From NCBI RefSeq assembly GCF_018687715.1, contig NC_056758.1, positions 1,984,001 to 2,048,000 of the forward strand: a stretch of DNA of 64,000 nt, written 5' to 3'. Positions within the stretch are counted from its first letter, which is position 1. Every line of letters begins with the position of its first letter. Under the pieces are notes generated by a model, which saw only the letters and a program-made list of their open reading frames with translations, did not search any database and was not told the origin of the DNA. Of this stretch, positions 32,453-42,003 are shown one piece after another. The translations under genes were made by a program, and so were the position numbers. This stretch comes from Carya illinoinensis. Lineage: Eukaryota; Streptophyta; Magnoliopsida; Fagales; Juglandaceae.

Positions 32453-33870
32453 TGCTACTGCTGATTGAAAAAATTAGAAATCTGAATGAAAATGTAACAA
32501 AGAACAGGAAAAGAAGACTGATTTTGATCCTAGAAAGAGTTGACAAAATAGCATGGAATCACTGTATAAGATGGACAAATTGAAAGAGCTTATTATTATC
32601 AACGGCTTCATAGAAATTACATGAAAATTTAACTTTTTTTACAAAAATTCAGGAAATAGATCCAAGGCAAATATATCAAATGGGCTCTCTTCAGACTGTC
32701 ATTAGGTAGTGGGAGATGAAGAGAAACAAGGAGTCAGAGTAGCTTGAGGAAGACAGGTCAGTCAGCTAATTCATGGAAAAGGTCTTTCTATGTGCCTTAG
32801 CTTGGTATACATCATTTCCTTGGTTGTCAAGACAACTGATAAATGTGCATAAATATGTACTTTAATTAGAAAACTCATACATATAATTACTGTTCAATAA
32901 AGCTCACTTCTACCATGCAAACTTGCAGCCAAGGAAACGTCATTATGATCACTTTATGACATAGAAATCAATTCATTCGTCAAAATCTCGACTTGCGCTA
33001 ATAGTAGTCACGCTCAATGAAATTAGCAAACCTGCTTAATTTCAAATGCCATTAAAGCTTACGCTCGAGCATGAAGACACAGCACTAAGGGTTTAACCAC
33101 TAAACAATAACAGAAAATGGATATGCCTTGAAATTCTAAAATCCTCATATGCAAACAAGTGGTGCGAATTTCAACCAATGGAATTTGGTTTCCATCAAAA
33201 GTAAAATGGATTCAGTGGTATACGTACTGCATGCAAACACAAAGATATCATTCAATCCCCACATTAAATTTGAGCAGGCCCACGAAACCCTTCTCAAGCT
33301 CGTAGGAATTCAAAGCACACAAACAAACAACTGATAATGGATACTAACGAACACAAAAAATACGCAGAGGGAGGTTATGGAGAAGATACTAGCCAGCGGG
33401 AGAGAGGTGTTCTGAAATTCGAACCAAGATAGAAACGACCGATTTTTTCTCTCTTACGGAAACGTCTCAGGGGACGAGCTTTTTAATCCGAGAAGAAACT
33501 AAAGAAACAGTAGTGTTTTATTTTGGTTGCAGAAATTTAAAAAAAAAAAAAAAAGAAAAAAAAAAAGAAAACCATTAGTGAGATTTGAGAAACAGTAGTG
33601 TTTTATCATACGACAGTGCTTGAGACACCGCTGTGGTTTTCGTTGAGTTATTGTTAGGTAAATTTTTTATTTTTAAATTATTTTTTAATACTTTTAAATA
33701 TTTTAAAAAAATATAAAAAAAATTTATAATAATATTAAACAATTTTTTCTTAATCTTTAAAAAAAAAAAAAATTAACCAACAGTAGCCTTAGTGTTTTCC
33801 TTTATCATACATCATTCTTTTCCTTGTAGAATATGTATTGTATAGATAATAAATTGGAACTTTTCTACGG
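32453..33870 (-). other. 5' UTR intron and promoter region of the IDM2/3-like gene
   Basis: A splice acceptor at 32461-32462 (minus strand) implies an upstream non-coding exon, probably around 33350-33480, where the sequence is G/C-richer (CCAGCGGGAGAGAGG, plus view). The region 33538-33760 is made of A-runs and A/T-rich sequence. Confidence 0.4.
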
Positions 33871-33871
33871 C

Positions 33872-34033
33872 AATGCTATATACAGTTGTGGAATTGTAAA
33901 TGCTGCACAATCGTTTTGAAAAAAAGTAGGATCCACGATTAAAAAGTTAATTTTTTTATGTGGGTCTCATATTAATTCAGTGTTTTCAAAGCGACTGCAC
34001 GTCGCTTACATAACTACGACTGCAAATATCATT
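33872..34033. mobile_element. MITE related to the one at 13934
   Basis: 162 bp. The left arm AATGCTATATACAGTTGTGGAA pairs with the right arm read in reverse (AATGATATTTGCAGTCGTAG), and the pairing extends inward over about 55 bp (CTGCACAATCGTTTTGAAAA against GTGCAGTCGCTTTGAAAA). It shares the AATGCTAYATACAGT terminus with the MITE at 13934-14073. Confidence 0.6.
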
Positions 34034-34598
34034 TCTCACTTTTCTACTATCATCTCTATATCATATATCATTTTTTTTTTCTTATCAAATATGTATATGA
34101 TGAGTAAAAATTCAAATGTGTGGTAAGAGAAAAAATTCAAATGAATTGAAAACTGTTTTTCTTAGTTATTCATATAGCGTGGATTGAGGAACGATAAGAA
34201 AAAAAATTTAAATAAAAAGTGGAATTAATCAAACATGATATAAGATTTACATGGTTTGACAATATGCCAATATTCACAAAACTCTACAGGATTTTATTTA
34301 ACAGAATACAATACGACGACTACAAGAGAATAATACTATATATATATATAATAAATCTTAATAAGTAGGTTAGGTTGGACCAAGAGCCAAAATGGATCAA
34401 AAAAATTTTTTGGCGGCTCTGCAACAAGTTGGGTTATCAACCGATCGCCACAAATAGAACCGGACTCTACACAAAGAAGCCCAACATTGAGTTTCAAGAG
34501 TACTTTTTTTAGTGGTTGGAATGGGGATGATGTCAAGAATTCTCCATTTCTTGAATTCTCCGTATACCCAGTTTGATGTCAGATAACCTTGATCTTGC
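34034..34598. other. Spacer left of the Ale-like element
   Basis: A/T-rich sequence with ATATGCCAATATTCACAAAA-type promoter-like text and a short (TA)n at about 34337-34351. It may include an old retroelement end. Nothing firm. Confidence 0.3.
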
Positions 34599-34920
34599 TG
34601 AAAGATTTGTATAAAGTGGTAATCGTTTCTGATATAGAGACCAGAACATATATTGACTTATATATACACTTACAGCTTGATGACAGTATATTCTGTACAA
34701 GGAATATATTATGTACAAGGAAAGAATAAAGAACAAATTAGAGAAGAAATTATTAAAGGAAAGAAATAAGCATAACAGGGGCAGCAGATCAAGGAACACC
34801 AAAAAAGGGAAGGAGCAGAGCATCCAGGGAAGGAGCAGAGCATCCCGTAAACTATTCTGTAATCACTTTACGTCTGCCTCTTCTTCCAATATAGCATGCT
34901 GATGATGACTTTCCTTAACA
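34599..34920 (-). repeat. 3' LTR of the Ale-like element
   Basis: 322 bp, TGAAAGATTT to TTCCTTAACA, followed by the PPT TGCCCCCGCAA (plus view). A direct repeat GGGAAGGAGCAGAGCATCC occurs twice inside it. Confidence 0.88.
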
Positions 34921-34925
34921 TGCCC

Positions 34926-37900
34926 CCGCAAGCGAATAGGTGGAAGACGAACCATGAGCTTGTCCTTGAGAAAGAGGAATCGAGAAGATGTAAGCCCCTT
35001 AGTGAAAACATATGCAATCTGGTCATAGGTAGAAAGGAACTTAACAGCAACATCCTTATTAAGAACCTTCTCCCGAATGAAATGAACATCTACCTCCACA
35101 TGCTTAGTGCGCACATGAAACACAGGGTTGGAGGCAAGCGCAAGAGCACCCAAATTATCACAACAAATAGTAGGAACTTGCGGAAGAGGAACATGTAAAT
35201 CTTTGAGAACCATCCGAATCCAATAGAGTTCGGCAACAGTCATGGCCAAGGCCCTATACTCAGCCTCAGTACTTGAGCGAGCAACAACCGATTGCTTTTT
35301 AGCACACCATGAAATTAAACAGGGGCCTAAAAAGGTACAAAACCCGGTGGTGGATCGACGGTCGTCTGGATTACCGGCCCAATCGGAATCGTTGAACGCT
35401 TGCAAGTGAAGATTCCCCTTGGTGAAGGTAAGACCATGATCAATGGTACCTTTAAGATAACGAAGAACCAGATTGGCTGCTGTCCAATGGGAAGTTGTAG
35501 GAGCATGAAGATGCTGACAAAGCTGATTGACAGAATAAGCAATTTTCGGGCGGGTAAGAGTGCAATATTGAAGAGCTCCTACAATCTGACGATATTCAGT
35601 GGCATGAGGAAGAGGATCACCACTAGAAGCACCAAGTTTCGAACCAGAAGTACAAGGAGCAGAATAAGGCTTGGCGCCAACCATATGAGCACGGTCTAGA
35701 ACATCTAAGATGTACTTGGACTGACGTAGGTGTAAGACGTGAGAGTCACGGGTGACCTAAATTCCAAGAAAATAATGGAGAGACCCCAAGTCCTTCAAGG
35801 CGAAATCAGACTTTAAGTGTTGAATCAACGAGGCAATGAACGAGTTGTGTGAGCCTGTGACAAGAATATCAGCTACATACACCAAAATAAAAATATGCAT
35901 ATCATATTTGTGGTAAGTAAAAAGAGAATGATCCACAGAGGATCCCAAAAAACCAAGCTCCATAAGGCATTGAGAGAACAGATTAAACCAAGCTCGAGGA
36001 GCTTGTTTTAATCCATATAGTGCCTTATTAAGTCGACATACATAATCTGGATGTTGTGGATCAACATAACCTTGAGGTTGAGAGATGTAAACCACTTCAT
36101 CAAGAGTACCGTGAAGGAAAGCATTGGACACATCCAATTGTTTAATATCCCATCCAAAATGCACAGCAAGAGTTAAAACAATGCGAACAGTGGCAGGTTT
36201 GATAACAGGACTAAAAGTCTCTGAAAAATCAATGCCACTAATTTGATTAAATCCCTTGGCCACTAATCGTGCTTTGCAACGATCAAGAGAACCATCTGCA
36301 TTTTGTTTAGTCTTATAAACCCACTTGGTGTCAATGACATTGTGAGCAAGAGGCCGAGGACAAAGTGTCCATGTATGATTAGCAAGTAACGCAACATATT
36401 CCTCATCCATTGCCTTTTTCCACTCTGCAGAAACTATGGCTTGGAAAAAATTTCGTGGTTCTTTAGGTAAGGGAATCATGGCCAAGGCAGATATGGGATG
36501 GCGAGTAGAGTAGTTGGTAACAAAATCTGGGAAGTGTTTAGGCCGTGAAGAACCCGTTTGTGATCGTGTCACCATCTGATGGGTGGAGGGAAGAGGATTA
36601 ATGAGGGGTAATGTGGATGAGGTGGAAGGAGGAGCAGAATTTGGTAAGGATGAGTTGGTGGGAGAGATGATCGAAGGAGGATGGATAGAGATGTCTAAAG
36701 GAGGCATGCTACATGGAGAAGTGACCAAAGGAATGTGGATGAAGGTATCTAAAGTAGGCATGCTACGTGGAGAGGTGACCAAAGGAGTGATAGAGGTGTC
36801 TAAAGTAGGTATACTACGTGGGGAAGCCAAGTGATTTGAGCATGACTCATGCACATGAGAAGACAAAGGTGAGGCGGTGGGTGATATAATTTCAGTGGAT
36901 TGAGATGAAGTGGGCCTGAGAATAAAGGGATTAGAAAGTACCTGAGCTGGAGGCAAAATAGAGGATCTTTGTGGAGGAAATGATGGACCTGCAACGGGTG
37001 AACTAGCCTCCAATGGACGAGTGACAATGGATGTATCCTTAGCTGGAAAAAGTTTCTCATCAAACACTATATGCCGTGATAAATATACTCTCTTTGTGAG
37101 GGGATCAAGGCAACGATAACCACTATGATTGGATGAGTAGCCTATGAAGATGCACTGTTTACTACGGAAGGTGAGCTTATTTGTATTATAGGGTCTAAGA
37201 AGAGGATAACAAGCACACCCAAAAGATTTTAGTTTAGAGTAATCAGGCGATCTTTTGAAGAGGAGACTGTAAGGAGAGTTGGAGTGTAAAACAGGAGTAG
37301 GGAGACGATTAATGAGAAATATAGCAGTGGAAAAAGCATCTACCCAGAATTGTTTTGGAAGATTGGACTGAGCCAATAAGGACAAGCCAATTTCCATAAT
37401 ATGGCGATGTTTTCGTTCGGAAATTTCATTTTGTTGTGATGCATATGGACAAGTGAGCCGATGGAGAATACCATTAGAATTGAGAAAGGAAATAAATTGA
37501 TTTGAAGTATATTCTCCACCATTATCGGACTGAAATTGTTTAATTTTGCAAGAGAAAAGATTTTCCACTAATAGCTTAAATTTGACAAAGCAACTAAAGA
37601 CTTCTGATTTGGTGGAAATGGGATACATCCAAGTAAAACATGAATAATCATCAATAAAAATAACATAATACCGGCAACCACTTAAAGAAGGAATAGGAGA
37701 AACCCAAACATCAGAATGAATAAGATTCAAAGGACTAACAGACACTCTACTGGACTGAATAAAAGGTAATTGTTTACTTTTTCCTAATTGACAAGAAGAA
37801 CAAATAGAATCTTGAGAAAGAGAGCCGGCAACTGGAAGCTTGAAGGAGGAGATAATCTGCTTGGTCACTTGTAGAGAAGGATGGCCAAGTCGAGCATGCC

Positions 37901-39003
37901 ACACATCAAGAGAGGTTTTGATCCCAAAGAGAGCTACACGTGCATGGTAGTTATTGAGAGAAATTTTATTCAACTTGATAGGATAGAGGCCACCTTCACT
38001 TGTTCCCTCCAGAAGTGTTCTTCCCGTTGTCTTGTCCTTGACACAATAACGAGTGTCAGTTAAAATAAAATAACAATTGTTATCCACACAGAATTTATTT
38101 ATAGAGAGGAGATTAATCATGGCGTTAGGACAATGTAACATGTCTTGAAAGGACAGATTTTTCTGAGGATTTTAGATAGAGAAGGAACCGATATTTGAAA
38201 TAGAGAGACCAGATCCATTACCTACAGCCACCAAATCCTTACCAGTGTAAGTTTCCTGCAAAGATAGATTGGCAACTTCATTAGTAATATGTTGGTTTGC
38301 CCCCGAGTCAGCATACCATACGTTTGACTCATCAAAAACATTGTTGCTATAAGCAACCATTGCAGCAAGTTGAGTGGGTGGATGACGTCCCTGATAACTA
38401 TAATCCATGCGATGGTAGCAGTCCAAAGCTTGGTGGCTTGTTTTCCCACAAATCTGAAAGGGAGTACGAGTAGAAGAGTTGCCATTGCCACTGGATGCCA
38501 AATTTGAAGGCCCGCTTGGTGCCTTGGCAGGTTGAGGATGGAACTTGGAAAATTGTGGCTTGGAGTGACCTTGTCTTGAAGAATTTTTAGGAGGAAAATT
38601 TGGTTTGGTATGCCACTGTCCTCCCTCACGTGGATGTTTGCCAGCAACCATAGCAAAGCTGGGTTGCTCTATAGAGGATAAATGGGCTTGATTATCAATC
38701 ATTATCTCATAAGAAAGTAAATCTGATTGGAAGTCATCAAAACTCATTGGACTATGTCGTAAGGCGAATGAAACAGACGTGACAAAAGGATTATAGGCTG
38801 AGTTCAATCCACTCAACACATAGGAGAGAAGATCAGTCTCACTTTCAGGCTTACCAACAACTGCAAGCTGATCGGCAAGGGATTTGGCAACAGCTAAGTA
38901 ATCGGTGCATGTCCTATTGCCTTGCTGCAGTGTTTGCAATTGGCGTTTAATGCGCTGCACATGAGCAGGTGAGTGTGAAGCATATCGCTTGGCCAGAGAG
39001 TCC
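34926..39003 (-). pseudogene. Ale-like gag-pol, main part, with two nonsense codons and altered RT motif
   Basis: Right to left: the middle of gag (LQQGNRTCTDYLAVAKSLAD), a zinc knuckle reading FQICGKTSHQALDCYH (first Cys changed to Phe), protease DSG (WYADSGANQHIT), integrase (VWHARLGHPS, CSSCQLGK, HSDVW, FIDDYSCFTW, QNEISERKHR), RT ([31 protein letters not shown]) and RNase H (FNDSDWAGNPDDRRSTTG, SSTEAEYRALA). Stops interrupt the same frame near 38172 and at 35757 (FLGI, stop, VTRD). The RT catalytic motif reads YVADILV instead of YVDD, losing a metal-binding Asp. The copy is dead by three independent defects as well as by the nested insertion. Confidence 0.88.
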
Positions 39004-40343
39004 TGTTGCCCAGATGACTAACACAAGAGGGGGGGTGAATTGAATTGTATTAAAAAAATTAACAATTATAAATCAAATATATAATATAAAATATAAACAA
39101 AATATGAAATAACAATAAATATAAGGAGTAAGGGTAAGAGAGAAGCAAACTCAGTATGTTAACGAGGTTCGGCCCCACTGCCTACGTCCTCGCCTCAAGC
39201 TACCCCTTGAGGATTCCCAAATTCACTATTCAACCTCCTTCAGGTGGAGATAGAAACCTATTACACCTTTGAACAACACCGCTACAAAGGATCCGTGTAG
39301 AACACCCTCTACACTTGCAATCACCTTACACGTGGTGATTCAACTATTCCCTGTGTAGAATACTTTCTACACACACAAGGGTTATACACACCCTTTTTCT
39401 GATACAAAAGCTGATAGTGGGTAGGTTATCAGAAAACACTCCTCAACGAGTGAAATAAAAACAATACAGCGCAAGCTATATCTCTCAAAATGAACAAGGA
39501 TTAAGGCTCAATGTTTAGAGAAGAGAGAATGAAAGTTTTGAATGAATGTTGTATGCTCTTGGTGTTGTAAATGTGAAGCTCTCAAATGATCTATTTATAG
39601 GCATATGAGACTTCATATTCAAATTTAAAAAGATTCACATGTCAAAGACAACATCATTCACTTTTTCAAAAAATTCAAATAAAAGGTTCTTCTTTTTCAA
39701 TTGTCAAAGACAACATCATTCACTTTTTCAAAGAATTCAAATAAAAGGTTCTTCTTTCTCAATTGTCAAAGACAACATCATTCACTTTTTCAAAAAAATC
39801 AAACCTAATCTTTTACTTTTGGCATATGACAAAATGAGCACACTTTCATTTTCAAAAAATTCAAACCTAATCTTTTACTTTTTGTATAAGTCTAAAAAAG
39901 CATCAATCACTTTTGAAAATATTCAAATAAAACATGCACATGTGAAAGATGACAATCAATCATCTTTAATATTTTCAAAGTTCAACCCTTTAATCAAGGC
40001 ATGCACATGCAAAAGATGACAATCAATCATCTTTCAAAATTTTCAAATTTAATTTTCAAAAATATTCATGCACATGTGGAAAATGTATTTTAATGCTTTA
40101 TGATAAAATATTAATTTTGAGCATTAATCCTAATTTCGAATTTTGAAGAGATTTACAACATTACTCTATAATTTTAATGTGAACTTGTTCCCTTCTTGCT
40201 CATGCTTGTTTCCTTGATGTGCTTGACTCCATTGTGTAGACAACTTGAGTTTGAGACTTCTTTATTCTTTGAATTCATTTGTTATCATCAAAATCCATGT
40301 GTAGATTTATAATCACATGAAACTTGAAATCTTGAGTTCAACA
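39004..40343 (-). repeat. 3' LTR of the Sirevirus-type element
   Basis: 1,340 bp. It contains three tandem copies of a 62-bp unit starting GTCAAAGACAACATCATTC at 39641, 39703 and 39765, and further TTTTCAAAATTCAA-type near-repeats. A TATA-like stretch (CTATTTATAGG, plus view) lies at about 39590-39600. Confidence 0.93.
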
Positions 40344-40536
40344 ATCTCCCCCTTTTTGATGATGACAAATATTTGATAGAACTTGAAACCTATATTAATA
40401 CTTAAGCTCCCCCTGAAAATATGCGTTAGTTTTTCAAGCAAAAGTATAAATATAATTCCAAGCATATATAACAAGTTTAGCAATTTAAACAATGTTAATG
40501 TTCTAGTCTAACACTTCTCCCCCTTTTGGCATCATT
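40344..40536 (-). promoter_or_regulatory. Three polypurine tracts (Sirevirus multiple-PPT region)
   Basis: On the element strand: AAAAAGGGGGAGAT directly beside the LTR (40357-40344), TCAGGGGGAGCTT (40416-40404) and CCAAAAGGGGGAGAAG (40529-40514). The first primes plus-strand DNA synthesis. Repeated PPT-like motifs upstream of it are described for Sireviruses. Confidence 0.75.
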
Positions 40537-40735
40537 AAAAAGGATCCGCAACAAGAAAATGGACTGAAGAAAACGATGCGTTTAATAGTCACTGTAGATA
40601 GTTGAAAAATGGAGCCGTCCGTGACCCGACAAGTGCTGCAAAGCCTCGAGGCCTAACTCTATGAATTTAATACGGCTGAAGATTTAAACAATCGCCTGAT
40701 GTTGTTGACAAACGGGATTGAAGGCTCCGAGTTTC

Positions 40736-40744
40736 TATAAAAAA
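40736..40744 (+). promoter_or_regulatory. TATA box of antisense ORF A
   Basis: CTATAAAAAA lies 77-85 bp before the ATG of the 150-codon plus-strand ORF. This is the right distance for a short 5' UTR of about 50 bp. Confidence 0.5.
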
Positions 40745-40820
40745 ATGATCATTTTCATCTATCGGATGCCAAAAAAATAATCACTTCTTGACCTGAGTTC
40801 TGTTTTTCCACAACGATAGA

Positions 40821-41273
40821 ATGGCTGAGCAATTCTCTTCCACTAATGTTCCAGACTTGAATCAGGAACCCTTGACGCATCAATCATCAATCTTCTCTCC
40901 TGAGGCCGTCAATACCATGATAGGAGCAGTGAACCGTTTTTCTAGTAAGGCTGATTCTGAGATTATTGCAGAATCAAGAATGCTCAGTAATCAATATGCT
41001 GCCTCTGTTACGATCATGTCTCGAAGGTTAATGGCGAGGGTGAGTGAGATTGATCATCTTAACATGCAAATATCTGAGTTACGACAGAAGCTTGCTAATA
41101 AGGATAGTGAGAATAAAAGGCTAAAGCAAGAAAATCAAGAGTTGAAAAAATTTGCAGATTGGTATGCTCATGATCTGCAACCACGAATAGAAGAGCTGGA
41201 ACGAGAAAGGGTTCAGATACAAGGTCAACATTGGCAGATAACAGCAGAGGTTCATCGTTTACTAGAAAAATAG
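40821..41273 (+). CDS. Antisense coiled-coil protein A of the Sirevirus-type element
   Basis: 150 aa, encoded opposite to gag and pol, between pol and the 3' LTR. I know no named family for it. The N-terminal 30 residues are polar (VPDLNQEPL). The middle has KADSEIIAESRMLSNQYAAS. From 77 to 108 there is a clean heptad pattern: I77, L80, I84, L87, L91, K94, N98, L101, N105, L108, so a parallel dimeric coil is likely, followed by a second charged helix (about 117-150). There is no signal peptide, membrane segment or catalytic motif. It aligns without gaps to protein B downstream over about 60 residues. Possible roles, by inference only: dimeric regulator of the element, partner of Gag, or captured host gene. 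Confidence 0.7.
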   Translation: MAEQFSSTNVPDLNQEPLTHQSSIFSPEAVNTMIGAVNRFSSKADSEIIAESRMLSNQYAASVTIMSRRLMARVSEIDHLNMQISELRQKLANKDSENKRLKQENQELKKFADWYAHDLQPRIEELERERVQIQGQHWQITAEVHRLLEK

Positions 41274-41405
41274 GGACAATCTACTGTTAATCTCGCTGGC
41301 TTAGTAAGAAAACTTTTGACAATGTGTGTCCAGCATATCTTGTATTTCTTTTGACTAAATAAGATTTGAAGAGAAAATAGTTTGTCTTATTCTTTATGCT
41401 ATCTC

Positions 41406-41412
41406 TATAAAA
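41406..41412 (+). promoter_or_regulatory. TATA box of antisense ORF B
   Basis: CTCTATAAAATC lies about 105-111 bp before the preferred ATG at 41517. It lies after the first ATG of the open frame (41382), which argues for the later start. Confidence 0.5.
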
Positions 41413-41516
41413 TCAGTCCTGAAGTTCATCTAATCCGCATCAAGTTTTCATCTCATCTCTATAACTCATCTGCATTCCTTCAGCATTCTCGTTTTAAGCC
41501 TTCTATTCTTTTCTCA

Positions 41517-41954
41517 ATGGCTCATTCTTCTAACATTTCTCTAGATCCATCCATGAGGCATTCTGCATCTCAACCTCCTGTTCTTTCTGCAGCTACCATT
41601 GGTGCCATGTTGCAGCAAGAAAATAATAATCTGACTAATAAGTCAGATTCTGATGCTATTTATGACTTGGTGAGTCTTGGGACTCGCTACTCTTCCTCTA
41701 TTGTGGCTTTTTCTCAGCGGCTACAAGCCAAAAATCACGAAGTTGAAAAGCTCAAAGAACAAATTGTTGTACTTCAACAAATTGTTCAAGAGTCTCACAC
41801 AAGGGAAGGAATCATTCGGCAGAAGAATAAACAGTTGAAATCTTTATTAGATTCTTCATTTCGCTTGCCGGTTCCCATGAATAAGAATGACATGATATTG
41901 TATGAAGAGAATGAGCGTCTCAAACATGAGGTTAAGAATCTCAAATTTATGTAA
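41517..41954 (+). CDS. Antisense coiled-coil protein B of the Sirevirus-type element (paralogue of A)
   Basis: 145 aa from ATG 41517 (CTCAATGGC). The open frame reaches back to 41382, but that ATG precedes the TATA box and the later start gives a protein the same size as A. Residues 29-90 align without gaps to 30-91 of A: KSDSD/KADSE, RYSSSIVAFSQRL/QYAASVTIMSRRL, then the same heptad register (V76, L79, I83, L86, V90). A second coil lies at the C-terminus (YEENERLKHEVKNLK). Its stop is 49 bp from the pol stop on the other strand, so the two genes converge and transcripts could overlap. Confidence 0.7.
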   Translation: MAHSSNISLDPSMRHSASQPPVLSAATIGAMLQQENNNLTNKSDSDAIYDLVSLGTRYSSSIVAFSQRLQAKNHEVEKLKEQIVVLQQIVQESHTREGIIRQKNKQLKSLLDSSFRLPVPMNKNDMILYEENERLKHEVKNLKFM

Positions 41955-42003
41955 AAGTATTAAAAAAAATCTATCTCTATTTTTATTGACTCTGGTCTAT
42001 CTT

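Noticed and set aside
36583..36834. 83-codon plus-strand ORF with GEVTKGMWMKVSKVGMLRGE repeats
   Set aside because: It is the reverse of the repetitive Ser/Pro-rich linker between integrase and RT in the Ale-like pol.
39639..40019. 126-codon ORF in the Sirevirus-type LTR (also at 47481-47861)
   Set aside because: It is made by the 62-bp tandem repeat, is low-complexity (SKTTSFTFSKNSNKR repeated) and lies inside the LTR. It is identical in both LTRs only because the LTRs are.
40821..41273. Antisense protein A as a true bZIP factor (RMLSNQYAAS resembles the bZIP RMLSNRESA)
   Set aside because: The basic residues after the Asn are missing and the spacing from Asn to the first zipper Leu does not fit. 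Protein B lacks the Asn too. The zipper-like coil is kept as an observation, DNA binding is not.
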